Below, piece by piece: positions 11,131 through 21,590 of a stretch of 64,000 nucleotides of DNA (within the stretch, counting starts at the first letter, position 1; each line of letters opens with the position of its first letter). The DNA comes from Pyrenophora tritici-repentis (Eukaryota; Ascomycota; Dothideomycetes; Pleosporales; Pleosporaceae): contig NC_089397.1 in the NCBI RefSeq assembly GCF_003171515.1, positions 2,336,031-2,400,030 on the forward strand. The letters are read 5' to 3'. The notes under the pieces were generated by a model. The model was not told the DNA's origin. It was given only the letters and a program-made list of their open reading frames with translations, and ran no database searches. A program made the position numbers and the translations under genes.

Positions 11131-11882
11131 ATGTCTCCTCAAAGCATGAGTAACAACGCCTTGATGCGCTGGGCACAGTCTGTATCTCTTGCTACTGCTA
11201 CTCTTGTCCAATCACTGGAGCCTAACGATGTACAACTTGGGACACCGATTGCCTCTGAGAAAGTCCAAGAGCATAGTCGCGATAGCAGCATTGAACAACG
11301 TTTTAATCTCGAGCGTACACGGTATTTGTTCCTATGAGGATACATTGGTATTGGCTTCTCATAGGTCATTACAGATCCGATCTTGAAGAGATGCGAGACA
11401 AACACGATTATCTTGATACGCCACTACAAGACAACGACAGACACTCGAATACCTCAGAGTCGCAACCTAGCCCATCGAATGATCACGCCAGGGCAAGGGA
11501 CTTTGTGGGAAAACGACTTCCTTGGAAGATTCAAGATTTACGTGAATGTCGACAGAATTACCATGCAGAGCACAAGGGCGGTGGCTCGGACCGCATCTGG
11601 AAGAGCTACCGGGGCGACTACCGGGGCGGCTACCGGGGCGGCTACCGGGGCGGCTACCGGGGCGGCTACCGGGGCGGCTACCGGGGCGGCTACTGGAGCG
11701 GCTACCGGGGCGGCTACTGGGGTGGCTACCAAAAAACTTACGGCGGAAGCTCTCGCCACAGCTTCCTAGACGCTGACTCGGGTGATCCTGAAAAACGGAA
11801 TCAAGTTACGGATCAAATTCCTCACCAAGGTGCGCCTCGAAACGAGAACAACTATGGATCAGATTGGGAACCCTCTTCTTAA
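11131..11882 (+). CDS. Hypothetical protein with Gly-Tyr-Arg-Gly repeats (two-exon model)
   Basis: The model joins 11131-11321 and 11375-11882 across a 53-nt GT-AG intron (GTATTTGT ... TTACAG), giving about 232 residues. It merges two frames that otherwise end or start arbitrarily. The N-terminal half is polar with no recognised domain. From about residue 140 it carries some ten units of YRGG (with YWSG and YWGG variants), then a hydrophilic tail. RGG/YRGG repeats are common in RNA-binding and phase-separating proteins, but no RRM or other folded RNA-binding domain is seen. The intron has no strong branch site, so the start and splice are tentative. It is one of the few non-transposon genes here and lies in the least repetitive part of the window. 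Confidence 0.4.
11607..11730 (+). repeat. 12-bp tandem repeat (TACCGGGGCGGC), about 10 units
   Basis: About ten head-to-tail copies with few substitutions (GCGAC, TACTGGAGC, TACTGGGGT variants). The unit length is a multiple of three, so copy-number change keeps the YRGG frame. Two other frames also remain open across it, a by-product of the periodicity. Confidence 0.9.
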
Positions 11883-12338
11883 GAATGATAATATCAGATT
11901 TCTACCTGCCTTCTGATCAACCAACCTTACCGGGTATCGCGCCAATCTGGTCGATATTTTTAATTGGTGGAAAACGGGGGTTACATATCTTCAGGCAGCA
12001 AGAAATAGATCACAGCATGCATATGTAACATGCTTTCCTAATTATGTGGCGGAAAACCCGGTGAGCTGGAATCAGCCAATCAAACACAGCAAAGAGCCGG
12101 AATATCTGCTAACCCTGCGCTTTCATTGGCTCATTCCGGCCCGCCAGGATTTTCGCTACAAGTGAGGTACGCTATCCTCACAAGTAGTTCAATTTTTGTA
12201 AACCCAGGGTACCTTGTATGGCCACGTGGATTATCTACCGGCCAATCAGCCTACTACTCTAACTTATGTATATAAGCCTTCAGACCTCTCAGTCATCAGA
12301 ACACAGATCATAACACTTCACAGTACACATCATATCCT
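11883..12338. promoter_or_regulatory. Intergenic region with TATA-like box and CA/CT-rich leader
   Basis: TATGTATATAA at 12265-12275 lies about 65-75 bp before the first ATG at 12339. It is followed by a pyrimidine/CA-rich stretch (CAGACCTCTCAGTCATCAG), the usual fungal core promoter context. CCAAT-like boxes occur near 12078 and 12241. No coding frame is supported from 11883 to 12338. It could drive the small frame at 12339 or the pogo-like frame at 12612. Confidence 0.35.
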
Positions 12339-12467
12339 ATGACGGTTATGAGGAGAAGCAGATCGCGTGTTGGTGGTCTGGTGCTGCTTCCTCGCTTTAT
12401 TGAGCACCTCTTACCTCAGATGCATCACGGATACGTCATGTTAACAGACCCTGCTGTTGCTTCTTAA
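12339..12467 (+). CDS. Small ORF (42 aa) after TATA box, doubtful
   Basis: It is the first ATG after the TATA-like element and encodes a short Arg/Leu/His-rich peptide (MTVMRRSRSRVGGLVLLPRF at its start). No domain is recognised. It could be a leader, an upstream ORF or a chance frame before the pogo-like transposase fragment. Confidence 0.15.
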   Translation: MTVMRRSRSRVGGLVLLPRFIEHLLPQMHHGYVMLTDPAVAS

Positions 12468-12611
12468 AGGAGCACAGCACGAACAACAGAACAACAGAAC
12501 GTAGTTAACAAGCGAGCGGGCCATAACTTAACGTGGTGATCGGCGTGGCGCTCGGCAAAACACCAGAACACCAAAGCGACGCCAACTTCAACACGCGACA
12601 ACTCAACCAAT

Positions 12612-13090
12612 ATGAACCCAATAGAGCTTGCAGTTAAAGCGATAGAAGCACAGTCCGCAACAATCAATTAAGTGGGTCCTAGAAGGTTCAGATTGGATTG
12701 ATTGATTACCGCTTTAAGCCTAGTAGTTACCTATAGGAGTTTAAGCCCTACCTAGATAGGTAAGTGGGTCTAGGAGAGTGACCGGATTGAATTGATTGTT
12801 GCGGAGTCTAGATAGAAGGGCAGGGTGAAGGAGAACAACTTTCATATACGAAGGTTGCTGAACAGTACAACGTGCGCAGACACATACTGGCTAGAAGATG
12901 CAAAGGCACCCAAGCCCCCATGCAAGCCAAAGCAATCAACCAGCGCAAACTCAACCCACAACAAGAGGAGCTCATCAAGCACGTGGACAAACTCAGAGTA
13001 AGAGGCCTTTCACCTACAAGAGAGAATCTGAGAAAATTTGCTTCAGGGATAGCTCAAGAGGAGGTGGAAAAGCAGTGGGTTTGTAACGGG
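12612..13090 (+). pseudogene. N-terminal fragment of a second pogo-like transposase, split by MITE-1
   Basis: With the MITE at 12649-12810 and one target copy removed, the frame reads continuously from ATG 12612 to 13090. It gives a psq-type helix-turn-helix (LSYTKVAEQYNVRRHILARR) followed by a CENP-B/Tc5-like segment (LNPQQEELIKHVDKL, RGLSPTRENLRKFAS). That is the standard N-terminus of fungal DDE_1 transposases. It breaks off at EKQWVCNG, exactly where hAT-B starts, so the DDE core is missing. It differs from the Fot1-like element at 1546-3329. Confidence 0.75.
12649..12810. mobile_element. MITE-1 copy (162 bp), 8-bp duplication GATAGAAG
   Basis: The ends are CACAGTCCGCAACAATCAAT on one side and the reverse complement of TAGACTCCGCAACAATCAAT on the other. 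Direct repeats GATAGAAG at 12641-12648 and 12811-12818 flank it. The 8-bp duplication and CA/TA-type ends indicate a non-autonomous hAT. Confidence 0.93.
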
Positions 13091-13270
13091 CACAGATGTC
13101 AATGAGCAAGCTGAGCGAGCTCAGCCAATTGGCTTGCTCAGCCAATTGAGCGGAGGCCAGCAGCTCGCTCGGCTCGCTCGGATTGGCTGAAACAGGGCTG
13201 TCAGCTCGCTCGGCTTGATGGGCTCAGTCCCGATTAGGAAAGTTATATAGAAACCTTGGTGTTGAGTTTC

Positions 13271-15972
13271 TCAGCTAATATCCCACTTATGTACACCGTA
13301 TTTCGCGTCCATCTCCTCATCGCTGATAGCCTCCTTTACAGGCACCTCACCACTGCCAAATCCAGCTCTTACCCATCGTCGATCGCACTGTATTGCTGCT
13401 AGAAGTTGCGGAGAAATGCTGCGCCGACGGGGCTCGAGGAGGTCACCCAGCTCGCTGAATAAGCGCTCACACTCACAGCTTGAGCCTGGGATTGATAGCA
13501 TGTCGATAGCAAATTTGCTAAGGCTGGGGTAGCGATCGCGGAGTCCTACCCAGTATTTTATAGGGTCGACGCCCTCGCTAGCGATCGGTTCGCTGCGTTT
13601 CCAAGCCTCATATTCATCCTCCTCGTTCTCCGTAAGCCCTGCAGGCTCAATAAAGCTGTTGATAGCGTCGTCTATATCATTGTGCCTGACTTTGGGGCGT
13701 AAGCGCGGCTTCGGTAAGCTTTTGTACTCCGCCCACAAATGTTGAAACTTGCGGTTGCTGCTCTCTAGCCAATCAGGCTTATCCGCCCACGCTGCGTCAA
13801 GGTAGCTTTTGTAGCGAGGATGAAGGATTGTAGCAGCATAGTAAGCTGGCGAGAGGTCGAGCTTGTTGTAGTACTCGCGGGCTTTAACTAGGGCAGCGCG
13901 GAGGTTGATAGCAAGGTGGTCTTCGGGTGACTCTGTATGCTCATCGTGAATGACGTCTTCATAGCTTTGCAAGCGGTCCTCATAGACTCCAAGCACAGTC
14001 CGCAACAATCAATTAAGTGGGTCCTAGAAGGTTCAGATTGGATTGATTGATTACCGCTTTAAGCCTAGTAGTTACCTATAGGAGTTTAAGCCCTACCTAG
14101 ATAGGTAAGTGGGTCTAGGAGAGTGACCGGATTGAATTGATTGTTGCGGAGTCTAACTCCAAGTAAGTATTCAAATACTGGAATAACCTCAGCGATTGCT
14201 CCAAAAGCACCGCTTTTGCCGCGGCCTTCAAGCCGTTTTGTAGCTTGTTTCAGTGGCCTGAGCACATCAATATACTCAGCAATCACCTGCCAGTCATGGG
14301 CATTGATCCCATCAGACCTCATCCAATCCGGCGCTGCAGGCAGCTTGTTGTTACGACTTCGGGCGTACGCGTCTTCAGTTTCAATCTTCTGAATATGGTA
14401 GTTGGCGTACCCATTAACCGCTAATTGCAACTCAACAGCGCGCTCAAAACACGAAACGTAAGAGTTCCAGCGAGTAACAACTGGCTTGACGGGCTCCTTG
14501 ATTTTGTGCTGTTCTGTTGGCGCGTTGACAGGCTGGTCCCTAATAGCGAGCTTCTGATACTTCTCAAAAAGAGCGTACTGTTGTGGTGTTTTGATGTAGT
14601 TGATAACCGCGAGAAGCACTCCTAATGGTCCATCGCCTCGCCAAGTAGCCATGTTCTCAGCTTCGTTCACGCGCTCAGTCTCCTCGTTGTCGTAGGACTC
14701 TTTCTCCTCACCCCAGAGTAGCATCTGGCCAATGAGATTAAGCGTATGAGGACCGCAGCGAAGGCGACGCTCAGTAGTGCTGAAGCCCATCTGCAAGGCG
14801 AGAGTGTTGATCGTGGTGTTGTTGTTATGTGCGTTGTCGAGGACGAAGTAACCGAGCTTGCCCACAGTGATTTCGAACTGCTTGAATATTGCCATCACGA
14901 CCTCAGCCATAGCCTCGCCGGTGTGGGCACCTGTCAGTTGTGGGAGCGCAATAGGCAAGTCCCTGAGCTCGCCAGAGCTATCAACGTAGTGGGCGACGAT
15001 ACCTAAGTAACCGCGCTTGCCACCTTTTGTCGTCCATCCGTCAAAGCTTATATGGACTTTGCTCATTGATTCTGAAAGGCTTGCGACAACCTTTAGTAAC
15101 AGGTAGTTGTACAGGCGTATAACGTATCGTGAGACGCTGTTATAAGATGCCCACAGGGCTCGTTCTGCCTCTACGCTAGCTAATTGTATCATATTGCGAA
15201 AAGACGATGATTCGAATTGTGAGAGTGGGAGGTTGTTTTCGACGAGCCAGGTGACGGCCGCAAGCCTAAACTCTTGTATATTGAAGTTGGTAAGCTCGTT
15301 GGCAACAGCCTGAGAGCAGCCCTTCTGAAGGGCGCGTTCGAGGAGAGTTTCTTTCCGAGGAGCGACGGTAGTGCGCTTACTTGGAGGCTTCAAGCCATGA
15401 CCTTTCTTGTCTTCTCCGAGATGACGTGCTGGCGCTGATGGAGACTGCGAGACGTCATGTATGCCACGGCCAACAGTAGTGAACTTGTGCTTATAGCAAT
15501 AGTGGCAGATCCACGTGACTTTTGCGACGTTGCTGCGCAAGGCGATGCGATAGCCATGGCTGTATACCCAGCTTGCTCGGTTCGAAAGTGATGTGGGCGG
15601 CTTGCAGTGCTTTGGGTAGCGACTCCAATTAAAGCCGTCGTATTTGTCCTCTACCCATACGAAACCCTCGTCGACAGCCTCGCTAGCTGCTCCTGAAGCT
15701 GCAACAGTGGCATGCTCGCTGCCCTCAGGTGGTGGGATGATTGTCTCTTCGGCGCGCGACTCTCGGAGGGTCGCTTCAAAATTTGGTGCTTGTGGCGCGG
15801 CGACGAGAGCTTGACGCGGCGACAGCGGTGGAGGAGGTGGAGATGGTGAGAATGGCCGAGTATCGACTAGCACAGGTTGGCTGGCAGTCCCGCGATGACG
15901 CGCTGCGACTCTAGGGCGCTTCGAAGTTGTCGCGATTTCTAGAGCATTAACGCGTGTTCTTTTTGCTGGCAT
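13271..15972 (-). pseudogene. hAT-B transposase interrupted by MITE-1
   Basis: ATG at 15972; the frame runs to the MITE at 14155 and resumes at 13985 in the same frame once MITE and one target copy are removed, ending at 13271 (about 843 residues). A BED-like finger is at about residues 145-190 (WICHYCYKHKFTTV ... RHLGEDKKGHG). The core includes ISFDGWTTKGGKRGYLG (first Asp) and FVLDNAHNNNTTINTLA (second Asp). The C-terminal dimerisation region has IKYWVGLRDRYPSLSKFAID and CECERLFSELGDLLEPRRRS. No other stop or frameshift was found, so MITE insertion is the only visible lesion and precise excision would reopen the gene. Confidence 0.88.
13994..14155. mobile_element. MITE-1 copy (162 bp), 8-bp duplication ACTCCAAG
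   Basis: Same ends and length as the other full copies. Direct repeats ACTCCAAG are at 13986-13993 and 14156-14163. Inserted in the coding region of the hAT-B transposase. Confidence 0.95.
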
Positions 15973-16402
15973 TATAGCAACGGCGAGGTAGATAATAGCT
16001 GCAAATAGAGACGCGTTGATGGAGTATAGGTGAGTGTGGTGGGTGATAAGTAGTAAGTGAAGTGTCGCAGAAGGAGAATATTGTTGCCAGGCCGTTAGCC
16101 GGAAATTTAGTAGCTTATTTGCTAGAAATATAGCAAAAAAGAGTGTATTTTAGGTTATAACTAGGTTTCGAACTTACGCACTACACCTAAAAATCATCGT
16201 GAGATTGCCCCTCCACCAAGTCCTTCAGCCCCAAGTTTCCAACCGCCCCATCCAACCAAGCTAAGCAAGCTGACTGAGCGAGCGCCTATCCCTAAGCTCG
16301 CTCGGCTTGCAAGCGCGCACTGCGCGCTCAGCTCATTCGGCTTGGTCAAAACGTCCAAGCCGAGCGAGCTGAGCGAGCCGGCTCGCTCGTTGACAAGTAT
16401 GG

Positions 16403-17454
16403 CACAGATGTCAATGAGCAAGCTGAGCGAGCTCAGCCAATTGGCTTGCTCAGCCAATTGAGCGGAGGCCAGCAGCTCGCTCGGCTCGCTCGGATTGGCT
16501 GAAACAGGGCTGTCAGCTCGCTCGGCTTGATGGGCTCAGTCCCGATTAGGAAAGTTATATAGAAACCTTGGTGTTGAGTTTCTCAGCTAATATCCCACTT
16601 ATGTACACCGTATTTCGCGTCCATCTCCTCATCGCTGATAACCCCCTTTACAGGCACCTCACCACTGCCAAATCCAGCTCTTATCCATCGTCGATCGCAC
16701 TGTATTGCTGCTAGAAGTTGCGGAGAAATGCTGCGCCGACGGGGCTCGAGGAGGTCACCCAGCTCGCTGAATAAGCGCTCACACTCACAGCTTGAGCCTG
16801 GGATTGATAGCATGTCGATAGCAAATTTGCTAAGGCTAGGGTGGCGATCGCGGAGTTCTACCCAGTATTTTATAGGGTCGACGCCCTCGCCAGCGATCGG
16901 TTCGCTGCGTTTCCAAGCCTCATATTCATCTTCCTCGTTCTCCGTAAGCCCTGCAGGCTCAATAAAGTTGTTGATAAAGTTGCCGCGATTTCTGGAGCAT
17001 TAACGCGTGTTCTTTTTGCTGGCATTATAGCAACGGCGAGGTAGATAGTAGCTGCAAATAGAGACGCGTTGATGGAGTATAGATGAGTGTGGTGGGTGAT
17101 AAGTAGTAAGTGAAGTGTCGCAAAAGGAGAATATTGTTGCCAGGCGGTTAGCCGGAAATTTAGTAGCTTATTTGCTAGAAATATAGCAAAAAAGAGTGTA
17201 TTTTATGTTATAACTAGGTTTCGAACTTACGCACTACACCTAAAAATCATCGTGAGATTGCCCCTCCACCAAGTCCTTCAGCCCCAAGTTTCCAACCGCC
17301 CCATCCAACCAAGCTAAGCAAGCTGACTGAGCGAGCGCCTATCCCTAAGCTCGCTCGGCTTGCAAGCGCGCATTGCGCGCTCAGCTCATTCGGCTTGGTC
17401 AAAACGTCCAAGCCGAGCGAGCTGAGCGAGCCGGCTCGCTCGTTGACAAGTATG
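16403..17454 (-). mobile_element. hAT-B deletion derivative (1052 bp)
   Basis: Both ends match hAT-B: CACAGATGTC at 16403 and TTGACAAGTATG ending at 17454. The interior keeps the transposase C-terminus (16583-16975) and then jumps at about 16975-16985 to the sequence just before the transposase start, losing most of the gene. It lies immediately beside the full-length copy. To its right, GATAGCGG begins the purine-rich block; to its left is only the neighbour's end, so no target duplication is visible. Confidence 0.85.
16583..16980 (-). pseudogene. hAT-B transposase C-terminal remnant
   Basis: Encodes the dimerisation segment (CECERLFSELGDLLEPRRRS) and the same C-terminal DAKYGVHKWDIS as the full copy, but lacks the finger and catalytic core because of the internal deletion. 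One frame change separates 16813 from the upstream remainder. Confidence 0.8.
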
Positions 17455-20019
17455 GATAGCGGGATCAGCTGTGAGAGAAGCGAGGATAGCGAGAGTAGGA
17501 AAGCAGGAGCCGCAGGCGCGATAGAAGTAAGAGTAGCAAGAGCAGTAAGAGCAGGATGTGTAGCCGCGAGGATAGAGGCAATTAAGGTAATTAAGGTGAT
17601 TGCGATGATTGCGAGGACAGTAAGAGCAACAAGGGCAGCGCAAGAAAGGCGCGAACGGCAAGGGAATTAACAATTAAGTTAATTGTAGCGATTGCAAGGA
17701 CAGCGGGAACAGCGAGGATAGTAAGGGCAGTAAGGGTAGCAAGGACAGCGGAAGCAGCGAGGACAACGAGGACAGCGAGGATTGTAAGGACAGCGGAAGC
17801 AGCGAGGATAACGAGGACAGCGAGGATAGTAAGAACAGCGAGGATAGTAAGGACAGTAAGAGTAGCGAGGATAGCGAAAGTAGGAGAGTAGCAGTAGCAA
17901 TAGCAGTAGCCGGAGGTGTATATAAGCTGTAAGAGGTAAGAGGTAGAAGTAAGGATATTATAAGCAGCAAGGATAGCAGGGGCAGAAGCAGCAACAGGTG
18001 CAGGGGTAGTAGGAGTAGTAATAAGAATATTAAGAGCAGTGCAAGTTATAAGGACAGGGGACAAAGTAAGGACAGTAGAGATAGTAAGAGTATCAGAAGC
18101 AGCGAGAACAGAAGCCGTAGGATTGATAGCGAAGATATTAAGAGCAGCAAGGAAAGCGAAAGCAGCGAGGGTAGTAAGAGCAGCGACAAGAGGAGCGGTA
18201 GCGGCCGCCGAAACCGCATTTACCGCAGGTGGAGGAGGCGTAGGAGGTAAGGGGCAGAAGAGAGCAGTAGAGACAGCGGGAACAGCGGGGAAAGGGAGAG
18301 CAGCAAGAAGGACGGGGATAGTAGAGATAGAGGAAGTGGCGAGAGCAGAAGCAGTAATAGGGAGGATTGCGGAATGCGGAGGAGTAAGAGCGGTAGGAGT
18401 AAGAGTAGCAAGAGCAGGACGTAGAAGTAAGAGGGGTAGGAGCAGGAGCAGTAAGAATAGCAGGAGCAGTAAGAATAGCAGGAGCAGTAAGAATAGCAGG
18501 AGTAGTAAGAATAGTAGGCGTAGCAAGAGTAGGAGCCGCAGTGGCGATAGTGTAGAAGCGGCAGTAAACACAGGTGTAGTAGTAGCCGTAGGAATAATAA
18601 CGAGCATGTTGAGAGCAGTAAGGACGGCAGGAACAGTGGGAGTTGTAATAGTAGAACCCGTAACTGTAATTAAATAGATCGTAAGAGTGATAGTCACGAT
18701 AGAAGGAAAAGTTACAAGAATAGTAGCTGTAGCCGTGGTAGAAGCAAGAGTAATTATAATAGAGGCAAAGATAGTAACAGTAGTAAGAGTAATAAGCACA
18801 GTAAGGGTATAGTAAGAGCAAAAGTTTAAAGAAGAGTTATTTATGTTAAAAATAAGTATGCAGGTATAAAGCAAAGAAAAGAAAGATTCGAAAAGAGAAA
18901 GTATTAAGTCGGTGAGATTCATAATCGATAGATAAGGTAGGTAAAATAGGTATAGTTTGTAGTATAGATTAGATAGTGTTTGAGAAAGAAATCAAGCATA
19001 GAATCAAGTAGGATTCAAGGATTAGGATTGTAGTAGAAGACAGAGCAAGTTATTAGGAATACATTAATAAGAAGATAGAAGAAAAGATTAAGTTCATATA
19101 AAAGTAGAGTAATAAGAAGAAGATATCAATAAAAAAGATATAAGAGATTATGTTTCAATAATATTAAAAAGAGATGTTAGAAAAGAAAGAAGAATAAAAG
19201 AAACCCGATATAATTAAAGAGGAGTATAGTAGAGGGAATAGAAGATAAGTAGAAGAAGAAAGAGAGAGAAAGATAAGGAAGTTTATCGAGAAGGAGATAA
19301 GAAGCAGTCGATAAAGAGAAAGAAGGAGAAGTAAAGAAAATAGGAGGAGAAGTAAAGAAAATAGAAAGAGAAGTAAAGAAAATATAGAGTAGGGTAAAGA
19401 GAGAGAGTAGCGAGAACAGCAGTAGTAATAAAGATAAGGATAGAGTTAAGGTACAGTACAATAAGGCATAGTGGGTATTTAAGCAACAGTAGTAAGACGA
19501 AGCAGGCCGTGTTAGACGTGCATACAGTAGGTAGAGTTTAAGTTTACCGACGTAGAATAGTGATAGAGGTATATAGGGTAGTAGATAATGCGATGTGGTA
19601 TATAGACGGCGGTAGGCGAAGGACAGAGCCGACACAAGATACAACAGTATTAGAGAACTAAGAGGCAGTAGGCAAAGGAGATAGTTGAAGAAGTATTTAG
19701 GTTGTGTTTAGTATAGCGAGTGGTATAACGTGTGTATACAAGCAATAAGAAGACAATAGATGCGGAGGAGATTAGACAGCAGATATAAAAGATTGTTAGT
19801 TTCGAGGGTATTTATAGCAAGGTTGTTAGGATTAGTATAGGGAGGCAAGAATAGAGTAGCATAGGGATAGATAGGAGGTTAGTAGAACAGAGGATTAAAG
19901 TAAATTTAATAGAGGGATTCGTAAGACAGTTTTAGAGCAAGTAGGGGTTAGGGTGCACAGAAACGAATAGGTTAATAAGAGAGTTGTATTAGAGTCAGCC
20001 GTTTATAATAGAGGAGAAC

Positions 20020-21590
20020 GTCCCCAGCTTGCAGGGGCCTTGAGGAAGGCTGAGCCAGGAAGGCCTGGTGACAGCAGGTCCCTCAGCCTGCTCCGCTTGC
20101 GCTTCTCTGGTGGAGGCACAGAAGCGGCAGATGACGCTGACGACAAGGAAAACTTTGAGCCCCGGTCACTATGAGCCACTCTTTGGCTCGTTGACCCTGT
20201 TTCTTGTATATTCGATACAATTGAGTTCATCGAACACCAACTTTTCGAGATGACAAAAAGGTCCTGGATTACCCTTTTTTCATCTCAATTCCATTGAAAT
20301 GCCTTCCTAGAATCAGTTTCCAACGTCTGCTTTTGCGTGCAGGCGTTGTGGCGGGCGCGCTGGCCGCTGCAACTTTGACAGAGTTGTTACCTGGCCTTAG
20401 TTGAGAGAAATCTCTGCAAATGGCCCGTGCGCCAACTGATTTTAGATGTTCGATCGAAGGCACCCTCTACGAAACCGACAGAGCAACGGCTCTTCCTTAG
20501 GTATATATCTCTATTGCTGCAAAGTAATAGGCCTATATATCTAGATGCTACCTATACCCGAACGCCCTAAACCAACTCGATATACCGACCCCATATACCG
20601 AACCGCTCCAGCACCTGCTGTCACCAGCACACGCACGAGCAAAACACCGACCAGGCACTAGATGTATAGATCTATTATCTCTCTTGTAGATCCCTATATA
20701 CAGACGCCTACACCAAATACCCTCTCCACCGAACGCCCTAAACCGACTCGATATACCGACCCCATATACCGAACCGCTCTAGCACCTGCTTTCACTAGCA
20801 CACGCACGAGCAAAACATCGACCAGGCAATAGCTGTATAGATCTATTCTCTCTCTTGTAGATCCCTATATACAGACGCCTACACCAAAAACGCCCTCTCC
20901 ACCGAACGCCCTAAACCGACTCGATATACCGACCCCATATACCGAACCGCTCTAGCACCTGCTTTCACTAGCACACGCACGAGCAAAACATCGACTAGGC
21001 AATAGCTGTATAGGTCTATTATTGTTAGGTTATAATAGATCCCTGTATACAGACGCCTACACCAAAACGCCCAAAAACATCGACTAGGCAATAGCTGTAT
21101 AGATCTATTCTCTCTCTTGTAGATCCCTATATACAGACGCCTACACCAAATACCCTCTCTACCGAACGCCCTAAACCGACTCGATATACCGACCCCATAT
21201 ACCGAACCGCTCCAGCACCTGCTTTCACTAGCACACGCACGAGCAAAACATCGACCAGGCACTAGATGTATAGATCTATTCTCTCTCTTGTAGATCCCTA
21301 TATACAGACGCCTACACAAAACAACAGACAGACACTGTATAAAACTACAAACAATATTTCTTTTCGCAAAGAGCTCGCTGTTACATCTCTTTCTGTTCAC
21401 CACACTGCTCTTTAGCACCCGCGCCAACGGAAGACTAGCTCGGAAATTGGACTACGCAACTATCCTCCAAATTGTACAAGACCTATAGAAACTCCATATT
21501 GAACAACATACATAGAACGGCTTAGCCAAAGTCCTACATAGTCACCGACTGATACAGGACTCTAATGGAAATATAATAATAATAATAATA
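20020..21590 (+). mobile_element. 171-bp-repeat retroposon, copy 1, with extra 5' sequence
   Basis: It is inserted in the purine block with target duplication AGAGGAGAAC (left at 20010-20019, right after the AAT tail at 21593-21602); the uninterrupted site is at 58330. It ends with the LINE-type tail and (AAT)n. The body from 20231 starts CATCGAACACCAACTTTTCG, as in the other two copies. The first 211 bp (20020-20230) are unique to this copy. On the minus strand they read as a Ser/Pro/Arg-rich protein fragment (SVPPPEKRKRSRLRD), suggesting a chimeric cDNA that captured another transcript. Confidence 0.85.
20689..21310 (+). repeat. 171-bp tandem repeat array in retroposon copy 1
   Basis: Units start GATCCCTATATACAGACGCC; successive starts at 20689 and 20860 are 171 bp apart. 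Each unit contains CGATATACCGACCCCATATA, an Ala/Cys-rich stretch around AGCACCTGCT, and GCACACGCACGAGCAAAACA. One unit is shortened (about 21040-21120). The same array recurs at 29530-30440 (inverted) and 41980-42600. Confidence 0.88.

Larger units (their letters stand above)
13091..16401 (-). mobile_element. hAT transposon, family hAT-B, full length (about 3.3 kb)
   Basis: The left end is CACAGATGTCAATGAGCAAG; the right end read inward is CATACTTGTCAACGAGCGAG, an imperfect terminal inverted repeat. Both subterminal regions carry many GCTCGCTCGG-like motifs in both orientations. A transposase on the minus strand fills the interior, split by MITE-1. No matching 8-bp duplication is seen, because the right end abuts a second, deleted copy after a single base (16402). 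Confidence 0.8.

Noticed and set aside
11383..11776. Alternative frames with Ala-Thr-Gly or Leu-Pro-Gly-Arg repeats
   Set aside because: Other readings of the same 12-bp repeat; they do not extend into sensible non-repeat sequence as well as the YRGG frame does.
17591..18922. 443-codon minus-strand frame rich in Leu, Thr, Ile and Ala that looks like a membrane protein
   Set aside because: It is the complement of the purine-rich repeat. Other frames there are equally open, the composition drifts with the repeat, and the copy at 55543-57274 breaks and shifts the frame.
20449..20470. GTTCGATCGAAGGC as a possible RNA polymerase III B box in the retroposon 5' module
   Set aside because: Match to the tRNA-type B box is weak and no A box at proper distance was found, so I do not call it a SINE promoter.
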